This document shows, piece after piece, positions 9,601-16,721 of a DNA stretch of 38,407 bases. The DNA lies in assembly GCA_017513195.1 (NCBI GenBank), contig JAFXGM010000016.1, positions 1 through 38,407 on the forward strand, read 5' to 3'. The notes beneath the pieces are model-generated. The model had not been told where the DNA came from, ran no database searches, and saw nothing but the letters and a program-made list of their open reading frames with translations. A program made the position numbers and the translations under genes. The stretch comes from Clostridia bacterium (GTDB lineage: Bacteria; Bacillota; Clostridia; Oscillospirales; Acutalibacteraceae). Every line of letters begins with the position of its first letter. Positions within the stretch are counted from its first letter, which is position 1.

Positions 9601-12600
9601 CGTCTTCTGCATAAAGTGCGTTTGTTGCTGCGTCTGCATAGTTAAGCAGAGCTGCTGCAACCTTTTTGTCAGCAATTTTAATAGATTCTTCTGTGCCATC
9701 AGCGTATATTGCCTCACCGTTGAGTACGCTTTCTGCGTATTGAGCAAGAGCAATCTGATGTGATTTGCCCCATTCGGTAACAGCACCGTTGGTAGCAACA
9801 ATTGTTGGTACCCAAATGGTGTTTATGTCACGTGAAGAGAGGTTGCCGATGCTAAATACCTTAGCATTTTCGCCAAGCTCTGCAATTATTTCAGGATTTG
9901 TTACGTCGTTAGCTTCAAGCTTGAGGAAGCTGGTATAACCTGAATTGTCGGTTTTACCTACGTAAAGAACGTAGTCATAGCCCTCTTGACCTTCTGCGTA
10001 GAAATTAAAGTCAAAAGAACCGTCGTTTTTATATGTTGTGTTATATGCAACCAAGCCAAATGCGCCGTTAGAGGTGGTAGCAACACGTGTTTCATCAAGA
10101 GCTGTAAGTGTTGGGTAGCCGCCCATATTAGCGTACCAATCGGTACCCCACTTAAGGTCTGGCATAGCTGTCTTCTGAGCCGCAGCACTTGAAAGATCGT
10201 CGGTTGTAATAACGGTTACATATTTAGCCCATTTTTCAACAGTTCCTTCAGATGCATTTGCTGAAGCAACCAATTCTGAATTGGTATAAACATTTTCAAA
10301 GCAGAATGGCAACGCCCAACCTGTACCGTTATGATAAGCGCCATAAGGTAAACAGTCTAAAGCGATGGTATCGATAACCATAGCTTTATAACACCATCCG
10401 TACGTTGCGTTTTTATACACATAATCAGGATTAGCATCAACATAATCTTGCGGAGCAGTCAGATTATTGTGAATATCTGCGCGCAAAGTCATATCATAAG
10501 TTGTGCTATCAATACTATATTTAGCGTCATTGCCGTAAACCAAACAATTTTTTATAAGTATAGTATCGTTTCCGCATTTGCCCGAAATAATACCTGCACG
10601 GGTATGCTCGTTTGCTGCTTTAAAAATGTAATTGTTTATAACAGCTACATTTTCCACAACAACAAGGCCACTACCGCTAGTGTCGGAACCGCCATTAAAG
10701 CATCGGCCAATCAAACCACCAAAGTCAAAGTTGTCTTTTGTTGTGTGATTTAAATAAGAATTTGTAAGTGTAAGATTTTTAATAGTAGCACCTGTATCTA
10801 CAATTGGGAACAAACCGGCTACAGCTGTAGATGCATAGTTAGAACACAAACCATAAATTTCTACACCGTTACCGTCGAAATAACCTGCAAACGGATCAGA
10901 ATTCCAGCTTGTTTGATACCACTGATAAGGTGATGAAATTTTGCTTGCGTCGCTAAAATATGACTTAACCTGTGCTGCATCTTCAAGGTCAATTATTGAC
11001 TGAATATATTTTGCGTTTTGAAGAACCATTGTATCAATGCCGTCAGCAACCTTGAAGTGCTTGTTTGCTGTTGCAGCAACACCTGCTCTGGTGAGATAAT
11101 AAAGCTCGGCAACAGAGTCGATGATGATTGGGTTGTCAATACTACCGTCCTGTGTGCTGTAGCTGTGCTTTTCATCCGTGAGGTTAGTGTCTTTGGTGTT
11201 ATCCCAACCGATAACACTTCTACCTGTGCTTGCAATTGACGGATATTCGCCGTCTGCACCGTAGCTCCAGGTAGTACCCCAGTCAAGATTAGAGCAATTG
11301 TTAACTGCATTAACACCTAAAACACTATCGTCTGTGATTGAGAACATAACTGCAGCAGCAGTTCCATCCACACCGTAGTTAATTGTTGTCCAAGCAGTTG
11401 CGACATTAACACCATCTACTTTTTCTACTTTTGTTTGCCATTTCATGCTTAACGGAGCGTCGGTATAAACGTTGCTGTAAAGTGAACGAGTCGACCTGTT
11501 TGCAGCAAATCCGTTATTTATATCATTTTCACCGGCGCCGTTAGGAAGATAAGGTGTAGTGCCTAAAATTATAGAATTTTTAACGGTTCCGCCACGATGA
11601 GAAATACCAACAACACTAATACCATGCGCAAAATCGGTTTGAAGTGTAGCATTACTGTTGCCATAAACCAAGCAGTTGTTCAAATTTACAGTGGCTCTTC
11701 CTGCCCAGGTGCTGCCATATTTCATATATGAATCTAAGCGACCGACAATAAGACCATTCAATCGAACAGAATTAGCGGGACCTGTATTTGCGTACATATA
11801 GTTATTTACTACGGAGCAATTTTTAATGTTTGCGGCCCAGTCATAATGTTCGTTTGCTCTCGCAATGCTTTTACCGATAATAAAGCCCATGCCAAAAGTG
11901 CCGGTAAGATGAGAGTTTTTAAGGTTAATATTAGAAATTGTTATAGTTTTAGCACTTATAGCTGCAGAAGTGTTGATTTTTGAGGTATCGTTCAAGAGAG
12001 TATCCTTTAAATCATTATCTACAACATAAACATATGGGAAAAGGCCAGCAGCATCGTTGTTGCCATCTGAAAGTGTATCATATAGACCGTAGAAGGTAGC
12101 ACCGTTACCGTCAAAGTTACCTGCAAAAGCAAAGGTTGCTGCCCTACCCTCTGATACGTTTTGTGATACGGTTGAATCCCATTTGTAACCGCCATTTTCA
12201 GTGAAGTATGTATTAACTTCAGCTGCGGTTTTAAGATCCATAATATCTAAAGCTGCTTTTTCAGACTGCAATACAACGTTGTCGATGCCATCGGCTAACT
12301 TAAAGTATTTATCTTCCGTAGCGTCGATACCTGCCATTGTAGCAAGATAATAAAGCTCTTCTACGCTGTTAATGATGATAGGATGCTCGGCAGAACCGTC
12401 CTGCTCGCCGTCGGCATCGTCAATAAGATCGTCATCATATGCGCCCTCTGCGCTCCAAGCGATTGTTGTACCATTCATAGGCTCGGTTGAAGGAACGAGC
12501 TGATAACCAAACTTTTCACCGCAAAGGGTACAGTAAGAATTTTCATATACTGTATAACCGTTTATAGTATCGGTGTTGATAGGGTCACCCTTTACAGCGA

Positions 12601-13168
12601 TAACGTGGTCGCAGCTTGCCTTGATAGAGCCTGTTGCAACGGTATCACACTCGTGTATAGCGAAATCGCCACCAAGTTCAATCTCTTTTACAGAAACATC
12701 GTATGTTGCACCCTGTTCTGCGGTGCCACCAACGAAACCGTATGTAAACTCGAGAACTACGGTAGAATATGCCTCTGAATTTTGGCTTTCTACTATAACG
12801 CCCTTTTTGTCGCTTGAAATTTCAAAAGCAAGGTCGTTAACATCTACTGCCGAACCGTCAACCAAAGCTGTGCTTGCAAAGCCATCAGCTGTAGCTACAG
12901 CCTTTATTGACTGAAGGCTGAGGTCTGCGTGACTGTCAAGCGCAAACTTAATTGCACTAAAGCCCTCAGCGGCAACTTCGTCCACCGCGGTAAATGCAAG
13001 GTAAATGGTAGCCTTGTCTAAATCTTTAGACGCAGAGCCTACTGACCACTTAGCGCAGCAATTTGTATCTGCAGCGCCGGCTGTGATGAGGCAACCAAAA
13101 ACCGTGGTGAAGCAAATTGCCAATGCCAAAACGACAGAGAGTAATTTGTTCATAGATTTTTTTGTCAT
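6641..13168 (-). CDS. Giant secreted modular protein with N-terminal cohesin-like domain and four beta-helix-like modules
   Basis: This 2175-residue exported protein has no recognisable catalytic domain. The signal peptide covers about 1-32 (core LLSVVLALAICFTTVFGC); VFGC at 23-26 is a poor lipobox, so signal peptidase I cleavage near AGA is more likely. Residues 33-185 resemble a cohesin or related jelly-roll: strands ATIYLAFTAVDEV and FSAIKFALDS, then VVLEFTYGF and GATYDVSVKEIEL. A short CDH...YCTLCGE segment (185-217) could bind zinc. Four modules begin near 228, 645, 1210 and 1615. Each has NPIIIxSxEELxYL, then FK(V/I)ADGI..VLQ, FDGNGVEIYG, NNCxVYGN, SNVYTD and a final WGxxWxxxxxxYP. Two related beta-rich spacer domains lie at about 1045-1200 and 2010-2175, ending in ALLNYADAA and ALVYYSQAL. 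The closest visible relative is the GH16 protein. Roles to consider are scaffold, adhesin or glycan-binding protein. AAGGAG lies 11 nt before the ATG. Confidence 0.85.
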   Translation of the reverse strand: MTKKSMNKLLSVVLALAICFTTVFGCLITAGAADTNCCAKWSVGSASKDLDKATIYLAFTAVDEVAAEGFSAIKFALDSHADLSLQSIKAVATADGFASTALVDGSAVDVNDLAFEISSDKKGVIVESQNSEAYSTVVLEFTYGFVGGTAEQGATYDVSVKEIELGGDFAIHECDTVATGSIKASCDHVIAVKGDPINTDTINGYTVYENSYCTLCGEKFGYQLVPSTEPMNGTTIAWSAEGAYDDDLIDDADGEQDGSAEHPIIINSVEELYYLATMAGIDATEDKYFKLADGIDNVVLQSEKAALDIMDLKTAAEVNTYFTENGGYKWDSTVSQNVSEGRAATFAFAGNFDGNGATFYGLYDTLSDGNNDAAGLFPYVYVVDNDLKDTLLNDTSKINTSAAISAKTITISNINLKNSHLTGTFGMGFIIGKSIARANEHYDWAANIKNCSVVNNYMYANTGPANSVRLNGLIVGRLDSYMKYGSTWAGRATVNLNNCLVYGNSNATLQTDFAHGISVVGISHRGGTVKNSIILGTTPYLPNGAGENDINNGFAANRSTRSLYSNVYTDAPLSMKWQTKVEKVDGVNVATAWTTINYGVDGTAAAVMFSITDDSVLGVNAVNNCSNLDWGTTWSYGADGEYPSIASTGRSVIGWDNTKDTNLTDEKHSYSTQDGSIDNPIIIDSVAELYYLTRAGVAATANKHFKVADGIDTMVLQNAKYIQSIIDLEDAAQVKSYFSDASKISSPYQWYQTSWNSDPFAGYFDGNGVEIYGLCSNYASTAVAGLFPIVDTGATIKNLTLTNSYLNHTTKDNFDFGGLIGRCFNGGSDTSGSGLVVVENVAVINNYIFKAANEHTRAGIISGKCGNDTILIKNCLVYGNDAKYSIDSTTYDMTLRADIHNNLTAPQDYVDANPDYVYKNATYGWCYKAMVIDTIALDCLPYGAYHNGTGWALPFCFENVYTNSELVASANASEGTVEKWAKYVTVITTDDLSSAAAQKTAMPDLKWGTDWYANMGGYPTLTALDETRVATTSNGAFGLVAYNTTYKNDGSFDFNFYAEGQEGYDYVLYVGKTDNSGYTSFLKLEANDVTNPEIIAELGENAKVFSIGNLSSRDINTIWVPTIVATNGAVTEWGKSHQIALAQYAESVLNGEAIYADGTEESIKIADKKVAAALLNYADAATNALYAEDDVPTQKTKIVYYNGSGKGVEPTKGSGDSVNDPIIIETPENLLWILKEGKATTQKYYKVADNIKAFVLQPQYAVDSAGGIDELMSLDEQGTMRWFDDPNKTVTYKDDGGYGAASNTRVVNVNGKDVTWTNWDITTNSSSTPFMGHFDGNGVSIYGFYKNGGNPSLFGVLKGATIKNLNVKSSYIRGYSGGIIADASTGGSSYTNTIENCVIQNCCTISYRQSGKTDMTVVNTTVYNSMGAVVGSATSNLMTISNCLVSDMIAYNFGFDRTDGATSVAGQTVKDTYYYDTQGNINTAGWAVEGNTLAWLGQAPNSTNKYSNSIVLSVEPYSSTKQNYQNGTVRDDAFSNVYTDQISVNISWPNADSSKDPFVLSYAENKVKQITDLESLKGANAATTLALDWESGWMINNNAYPTPVQSGYIANEGKTLYWDGKKNSDTVLDDEWHSYSTQNGTAENPIIIDSAEELAYLASAGPTVSQFYNAEGTTYDTIFTGPKHFRIADGISKIVLQSSNYSEILELQDLEETRKYFAGETGVTGFVTWAGTGGWAAIDATTHDSFCGVFDGNGVEIYGIYMNGTGYGGLFGDMDGESAVKNVTVKNSYIHVSTAGGDHRAAAIVSHCDKAIAKQTGDTTKTTVDDGDFAIETITIENCKVENCHIGTPDLTERSGGATNCALLAANLTESKLSVNNCIVSNSEAYYDNDDTNVKAGLIGAVYGNSASSYSLKNSIILGVSAGSNRFTIPTNYNACFSNVYTDQATSYSTVTTVDNVNELKGSKAADIVSALNAANDKEVWYVGTVGDYPGFSKASALPSAYKAEYDALVPDKFNVSPTGGTENFGFYANSVNLRANPYLTFIFNFGEDYKTNRDDITVTFTYTVGGDPKTKTVSVPAYEEGKDLKADGWSNLAKSKKHTYQFTDLPIQGLVNGVSVVINYGDESVDCGTYSAKGAANAFTNANKKTPCSYYEVCAEAMKALVYYSQALTSRYGN

Positions 13169-13188
13169 GATCTCTCATTCTCCTTCGT

Positions 13189-13319
13189 GATACTTGCGTA
13201 TCGTAATTTGTTTTGCGCACCTGCGCAACTGGAATATGAAACGCCGTAAGTTTGCCGTGTACACTACTATATGTAGTAGTGTGTAGTAAATACATACAAT
13301 ATAGGTAAACCCCGGCAAA
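13189..13319 (-). promoter_or_regulatory. Folded 5' leader RNA of the giant secreted operon (unclassified)
   Basis: The leader runs from about 13323 to the ATG at 13168. TTTGCCG (13251-13257) pairs with CGGCAAA (13313-13319) and encloses a perfect 9-bp hairpin, ACACTACTA/TAGTAGTGT (13261-13282). Two further hairpins follow in the direction of transcription: TTGCGCA/TGCGCAA (13213-13228) and GATAC/GTATC (13189-13202), the latter with a GCAA (GNRA) loop, just before the ribosome binding site. I do not recognise a known riboswitch. The palindrome at 13261-13282 could instead be a protein operator. The rest of the gene-free stretch 13169-13482 holds the promoter and the RAYT terminator. Confidence 0.55.
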
Positions 13320-13330
13320 TATACTATTTT

Positions 13331-13359
13331 ATAATATATGAAAAGTGTCCGTTTGTCAA
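13331..13359 (-). promoter_or_regulatory. Sigma-A promoter of the giant secreted operon
   Basis: TTGACA (13359-13354, perfect -35) and TATTAT (13336-13331) are spaced by exactly 17 nt on the minus strand. Transcription should start near 13323, giving a leader of about 155 nt. No other good promoter is visible before the terminator at 366-395, so it probably drives both giant genes and the microprotein. Confidence 0.85.
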
Positions 13360-13447
13360 TGATTTATTATAAAATTTTTCAAAAAGATTTAAAAAAATTG
13401 TAATAATTGACTAATGTGCTGCAAGCAAGTGCTACAAATAAAAAAGC

Positions 13448-13479
13448 AAACCACCTAGTAAAGTTTTACAAGGTGGTTT
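13448..13479 (-). terminator. Terminator after the RAYT gene
   Basis: AAACCACCT (13448-13456) pairs with AGGTGGTTT (13471-13479). The loop contains an inner GTAAA/TTTAC stem that extends the hairpin. On the minus strand the stem is followed by GCTTTTTTATTTG. It lies 4 nt past the RAYT stop codon. Confidence 0.8.
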
Positions 13480-13482
13480 TGA

Positions 13483-13977
13483 CTATTCAATATAAAAGCA
13501 ATCTTCGTCCCATTTTTGAGGATTGGTGTCAATATAATTCCAAATTTTCATATAATCCGTTTCGTCTCGAATTATATGGTCGTGGAAAGAAGTTTGCCAA
13601 ATTTTTACATCAGTATTTAGCAAACGACATTTGTGAGTTGTAATCGATTTAAACGTGCAAACCAAGTCCGACAACGTAGGGCAGGGGCTTGCTCCTGCCG
13701 TTTTGCTTTTAATGACAACTATTGCGTGAATATGATTGGGCATTATTACATATTTATCTATTTTAACTTCTTGATATCGTTTTTCCAAATCTTGTAGTTC
13801 TTGCTCGGCAATCTTACCAAACGGGTATAATTTGTTTTCGGCAGGAGCAAGCCCCTGCCCTACAATATTTGAAAATAAATTTTTGCGTTTATTTGTACAT
13901 ATTATTATGAAATAATAACCGTCTTGGCTGTAATTATAACCCTTTAATCGTGTTGGTTTTCTTTTGGGTAATTCCAT
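13483..13977 (-). CDS. REP-associated tyrosine transposase (RAYT, TnpA_REP/Y1 family)
   Basis: This 164-residue single-strand DNA transposase-like protein is of the IS200/IS605-related Y1 class, which nicks DNA at palindromic REP elements. The N-terminus MELPKRKPTRLKGY is typical of clostridial RAYTs. The metal-binding HUH motif is HIH at 82-84 (in MPNHIHAIV). The probable catalytic tyrosine is Y148 in WNYIDTNP. Length is normal for the family. Two peptides, VGQGLAPAE (about 39-47) and TAGASPCPTL (about 93-102), are encoded by the two inverted copies of a REP-like palindrome, so the gene contains its own likely substrates in frame. The ATG sits 1 nt beyond the stop of the helicase-loader gene and has only a weak ribosome binding site, so translation may be coupled. 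A terminator follows at once. Probably functional; no stop or frameshift is seen. Confidence 0.93.
   Translation of the reverse strand: MELPKRKPTRLKGYNYSQDGYYFIIICTNKRKNLFSNIVGQGLAPAENKLYPFGKIAEQELQDLEKRYQEVKIDKYVIMPNHIHAIVVIKSKTAGASPCPTLSDLVCTFKSITTHKCRLLNTDVKIWQTSFHDHIIRDETDYMKIWNYIDTNPQKWDEDCFYIE
13676..13700 (+). repeat. REP-like palindrome, copy 1 (inside RAYT)
   Basis: This 25-nt unit reads GTAGGGCAGG, then GGCTTGCTCCTGCCG. Its core folds on itself (GGCAGGGGC/GCTCCTGCC with one G-U pair). It is the exact reverse complement of the copy at 13839-13863. It is translated on the minus strand as part of the TAGASPCPTL stretch of the RAYT. Confidence 0.85.
13839..13863 (-). repeat. REP-like palindrome, copy 2 (inside RAYT)
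   Basis: This is an exact inverted copy of 13676-13700, 138 nt away. It is translated as part of VGQGLAPAE in the RAYT. The two copies in opposite orientation resemble a BIME-type REP pair. No further copies were seen elsewhere in the window. Confidence 0.85.
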
Positions 13978-13978
13978 A

Positions 13979-14935
13979 TCACTTTTTTTCTAACGCTTGT
14001 AACTGTCTAATATCACTGCCGATAAACTTTTTAGCAGTATATTTTATAAGTCGTGATGCAACACGCGGGGTGTATCGGTTTGCGATTTCACCCATTGAGA
14101 GATTTGTGTTTATAATGGTTGGTTTGTTTGCCAAATCACGAGTGTTTATTATATTATACAGCAGGCTTTGTATGTACGATGACACAAACTCGCCGCCCAG
14201 GTCATCAATAACAAGCAGGTCACAATCTATTGCAGCGTTATATTTTGTATTGGTGTGGCCTGTAAAATGCTCGGTTTCCATATCGCTAAACAAATTATAT
14301 GCAGCACCGTAAATAACGTCATAGCCGCGATTTAGCAATTCGTAGGTAATAGCCAGCGTTAAGTGTGTTTTGCCAAGCCCTGTATCACCCATAAAAAGCA
14401 GGCTTTCGCTGCTTTTGGGATTAAAGTTGATAACATACTCGCGACAAAGCTTTAAAATAGCGGTCATTCGCTTGCGCGCGTTAGCGCCGTCGACATCCTC
14501 GTTTTTATAATAATTTAAATCGAAGTTTTCGAAACGGCACTCAGCAAGCGGCAGACTTGCCGACAGGTCATTTAGTCTTATCTTTTTTGCCGCGCTATGA
14601 ATACAGTCGCAAATTTTGCCGTTTATGTAGCCGGTATCTTTACAAGCATCACAGTCATAAACAATGTCACCGATGCTTGCATTTTTTAATATTGCATCAC
14701 GCAAGGCAGTAAGCTCGGTCATTTCGTTTTGAAGCTCTTTAAGCGATTGTGTGTTGCCCGAAATTGCTATGGTTGCAATTTGTGCGCCAAGGAAAGAAAG
14801 ACGCGAATTAATTTTATCAAAATCGGGGTTGGTATCTTTAAGGTTTTGCATTGCCGCATCAAAGGCGGCTTTTTTGAATCTTAAAACCTCTTTTTGTTTT
14901 TCAAAAGCAATGGTATAGCTTTGTTCTCGTGTCAT
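13979..14935 (-). CDS. DnaC/DnaI-like replicative helicase loader (AAA+ ATPase)
   Basis: This 318-residue protein probably loads the replicative DNA helicase during initiation or restart. An N-terminal helical region (1-90) precedes a four-cysteine zinc site, CDACKDTG...CDC (C95, C98, C109, C111), as in DnaI-type loaders. Walker A is GDTGLGKT (183-190), Walker B is LLVIDDLG (240-247), the sensor-like NTN is at 276-278, and an arginine-rich box TPRVASRL is at 289-296. Length matches DnaI (about 310). It lies 32 nt downstream of the DnaD-domain gene, the classic primosome pairing of Gram-positives, and shares the promoter at 15902-15930. The ribosome binding site (AAAGGAATT) supports the ATG. 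An IstB-type transposition helper is less likely, because no IS21 transposase is nearby and the zinc site and DnaD neighbour fit a loader. Confidence 0.92.
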   Translation of the reverse strand: MTREQSYTIAFEKQKEVLRFKKAAFDAAMQNLKDTNPDFDKINSRLSFLGAQIATIAISGNTQSLKELQNEMTELTALRDAILKNASIGDIVYDCDACKDTGYINGKICDCIHSAAKKIRLNDLSASLPLAECRFENFDLNYYKNEDVDGANARKRMTAILKLCREYVINFNPKSSESLLFMGDTGLGKTHLTLAITYELLNRGYDVIYGAAYNLFSDMETEHFTGHTNTKYNAAIDCDLLVIDDLGGEFVSSYIQSLLYNIINTRDLANKPTIINTNLSMGEIANRYTPRVASRLIKYTAKKFIGSDIRQLQALEKK

Positions 14936-14967
14936 TTTAAAATTCCTTTCAAATAGAAAGTTTAAAT

Positions 14968-15870
14968 TTAATCGTCGTTAAGCATTTTTTCAAATAAATC
15001 TAAATCATAACCAGCAAAGTCATTTTTACCCTGCGGTTTAACATTTTTCTTTTTGGATGATATTTGCTCCGGATTGGTAATACCGTCTTTGTGCCAAGAC
15101 TCGATTATCTTTGCAACATAAGGCATACTGAGTTTTGTTTTTGCGTCAACACACGCGTCGTATGCCGCTTTGAGCAATTCGGTGCTTATTTTCCACTCAT
15201 TTACCCAAAGATTACTGAGCTCGGCCTCTTTTGTACTGGGGTTACGTCTTTCAATACCAAAGGCGCTTTGCACAACGCTCCACGCAAGGTTTTGTTTTGC
15301 AGCCTCGGCTATGAGGTTTTCGGCATCCATAATGGTTTCGACGCCTGACTCTAACCAATGAGTAGCCGTTTTCTTTACAAAGGTAAGATTGCATTTGCCC
15401 TCTCGCACAGCGTAGCCAAGCAAAAGCAATATAACCGATGGGTCCATACCGTGATCGTCATATAGTGATACAAGTAACTGACTTTCGTTTTGTTTTAGGT
15501 TTCTGCCAAATTTAAGTTGAGCCTCGCGAAGCAAAAACATTAGCTGCTTGTCCTCAAGCCCACGCTTGATAACGTCGGTACGACTGGGCAGAGTTGATTT
15601 TACAACAACGGTCTTCGGCTCTTCTTTTGGTGTGGCACCCGTAAGTATGCCGCACTGTTGCCAAAATAAAAGCGCATCCTCGGTTTCGTTAATATCTAAA
15701 CGTAAAGCATCAGAAATTTTTTGTGAGTCGATACCGTCAGATATGTTACGCATAAAATAAAGCAAAACCTTAAGCTGTGTATGGGTGGCTATTTTTAAAT
15801 ATTTATCTGCAACATCGGTAGGTATTGCGTACGTACTGCTAAATACAGCAGGATTGACATTGTATATCAT
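14968..15870 (-). CDS. DnaD-domain replication initiation protein
   Basis: This 300-residue primosome component is probably needed to remodel DNA and recruit the helicase loader. Residues 1-80 look like a winged helix. Two DnaD C-terminal (DDBH2) repeats follow: about 110-180 ending FVKKTATHWLESGV, and about 205-265 ending YVAKIIESWHKDGI. Each carries the YxxxIxxxW signature that binds DNA; the first copy has F and T in place of Y and I. The basic tail (SSKKKNVKPQGK) also suits DNA binding. Two repeats are common in clostridial DnaD/DnaB-type proteins. An AAGGGGG site lies 8 nt before the ATG, and a separate promoter is present upstream. Confidence 0.9.
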   Translation of the reverse strand: MIYNVNPAVFSSTYAIPTDVADKYLKIATHTQLKVLLYFMRNISDGIDSQKISDALRLDINETEDALLFWQQCGILTGATPKEEPKTVVVKSTLPSRTDVIKRGLEDKQLMFLLREAQLKFGRNLKQNESQLLVSLYDDHGMDPSVILLLLGYAVREGKCNLTFVKKTATHWLESGVETIMDAENLIAEAAKQNLAWSVVQSAFGIERRNPSTKEAELSNLWVNEWKISTELLKAAYDACVDAKTKLSMPYVAKIIESWHKDGITNPEQISSKKKNVKPQGKNDFAGYDLDLFEKMLNDD

Positions 15871-15901
15871 TTTATAGCCCCCTTTTAAAAATGTAATATA
15901 T

Positions 15902-15930
15902 ATTATATATGTGTAGTTAATTTTTGTAAA
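15902..15930 (-). promoter_or_regulatory. Sigma-A promoter of the dnaD-helicase loader unit
   Basis: TTTACA (15930-15925) and a perfect TATAAT (15907-15902) are spaced by 17 nt on the minus strand, about 30 nt before the DnaD start. It separates the primosome genes from the upstream rqcH/isomerase operon. Confidence 0.8.
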
Positions 15931-15941
15931 GATAAAATTTT

Positions 15942-16721
15942 TTACAGAATTTGACGCAGTAATTTTTGATGCGAAGCAAAAAGCTCGTCCGGCTGGCCGA
16001 ATGCCGCGCGATAAACCTCGATAACGGCATCTCCGGCGTAGCCTACCGATTTGGCGGTATCTAAAAAGCCTTTAAAATCAAATTTTCCGTCAAGCGGTAG
16101 CATACAGTCGTATTGTTCGTTACTGTCGCTTAAGTGTAAATGCTTGATTTTATCGCCCAAAAGATGCAAAACGTCATATGGCGAATAACCACCGCGAATG
16201 CTCTGCTTAACGTCAAGGCAAAAACTAATGTCGTCGCCTAAATAGTTTGACATATCGGCAAGTGCTTCAAGACTGCCGGCCCTAAAGTTTACAACGTTTT
16301 CTTGCAGCAGTGTAGCACCGTTTGCTTTTACGACGTCACGAACTTTCGCAAAGCGGTCAAAGTAACCGTGATTGTCCATAGTGCCATTATATTTGCCGCC
16401 GTGCATAATAACGTATTTTGCACCAAGTTCTGCCGCAATTTCACCATAACGTTTGAACATTTCAATTCCCTCGTTAAAGCGGCGGTCATAGTTTGAAAAC
16501 AGCATAAATGATTCGGCAAGCGACATTGTTGGGTGTATACTACCTACCGCTATGCCATATTCGCTTTTAATTTCGTTTAGTTTTTTAATAAACTGCGGCT
16601 CTAGCTCGCAATTAGCGTTAAAGAATATTTCGGTAAGCTCTACACCGCGTGAGGCAATAAGCTTAAAGGACTCTTCTGTGTACATAGGATAAAGGCATGA
16701 GCTTGATACTCCTATTTTCAT
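15942..16721 (-). CDS. Sugar phosphate isomerase/epimerase family protein (AP endonuclease 2-type TIM barrel)
   Basis: This 259-residue protein is a predicted (beta/alpha)8 barrel with the metal-site residues of the xylose isomerase-like superfamily. It has MKIGVSSSCLYP at strand 1, MHGG, LLQENVVNF (Glu), FCLDVKQS (Asp), KHLHLSD (His and Asp) and VIEVYR (Glu). Such proteins are usually metal-dependent sugar isomerases or epimerases, some are endonuclease IV-like, and the substrate cannot be read from sequence. The start overlaps the rqcH stop by 4 nt (ATGA), with GGAGG 8 nt upstream, so it is translationally coupled to rqcH. It is the last gene of that operon, and no clear terminator follows. 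Confidence 0.85.
   Translation of the reverse strand: MKIGVSSSCLYPMYTEESFKLIASRGVELTEIFFNANCELEPQFIKKLNEIKSEYGIAVGSIHPTMSLAESFMLFSNYDRRFNEGIEMFKRYGEIAAELGAKYVIMHGGKYNGTMDNHGYFDRFAKVRDVVKANGATLLQENVVNFRAGSLEALADMSNYLGDDISFCLDVKQSIRGGYSPYDVLHLLGDKIKHLHLSDSNEQYDCMLPLDGKFDFKGFLDTAKSVGYAGDAVIEVYRAAFGQPDELFASHQKLLRQIL

Noticed and set aside
7140-12500. CRISPR-like regular repeats in the giant gene
   Set aside because: The repeats are long, divergent and in frame. They are protein modules, not short identical repeats with unique spacers.
12573-12914. 113-codon plus-strand frame rich in Ser/Thr/Pro
   Set aside because: It is fully antisense to the cohesin-like domain of the 2175-residue protein, whose frame has clear domain structure.
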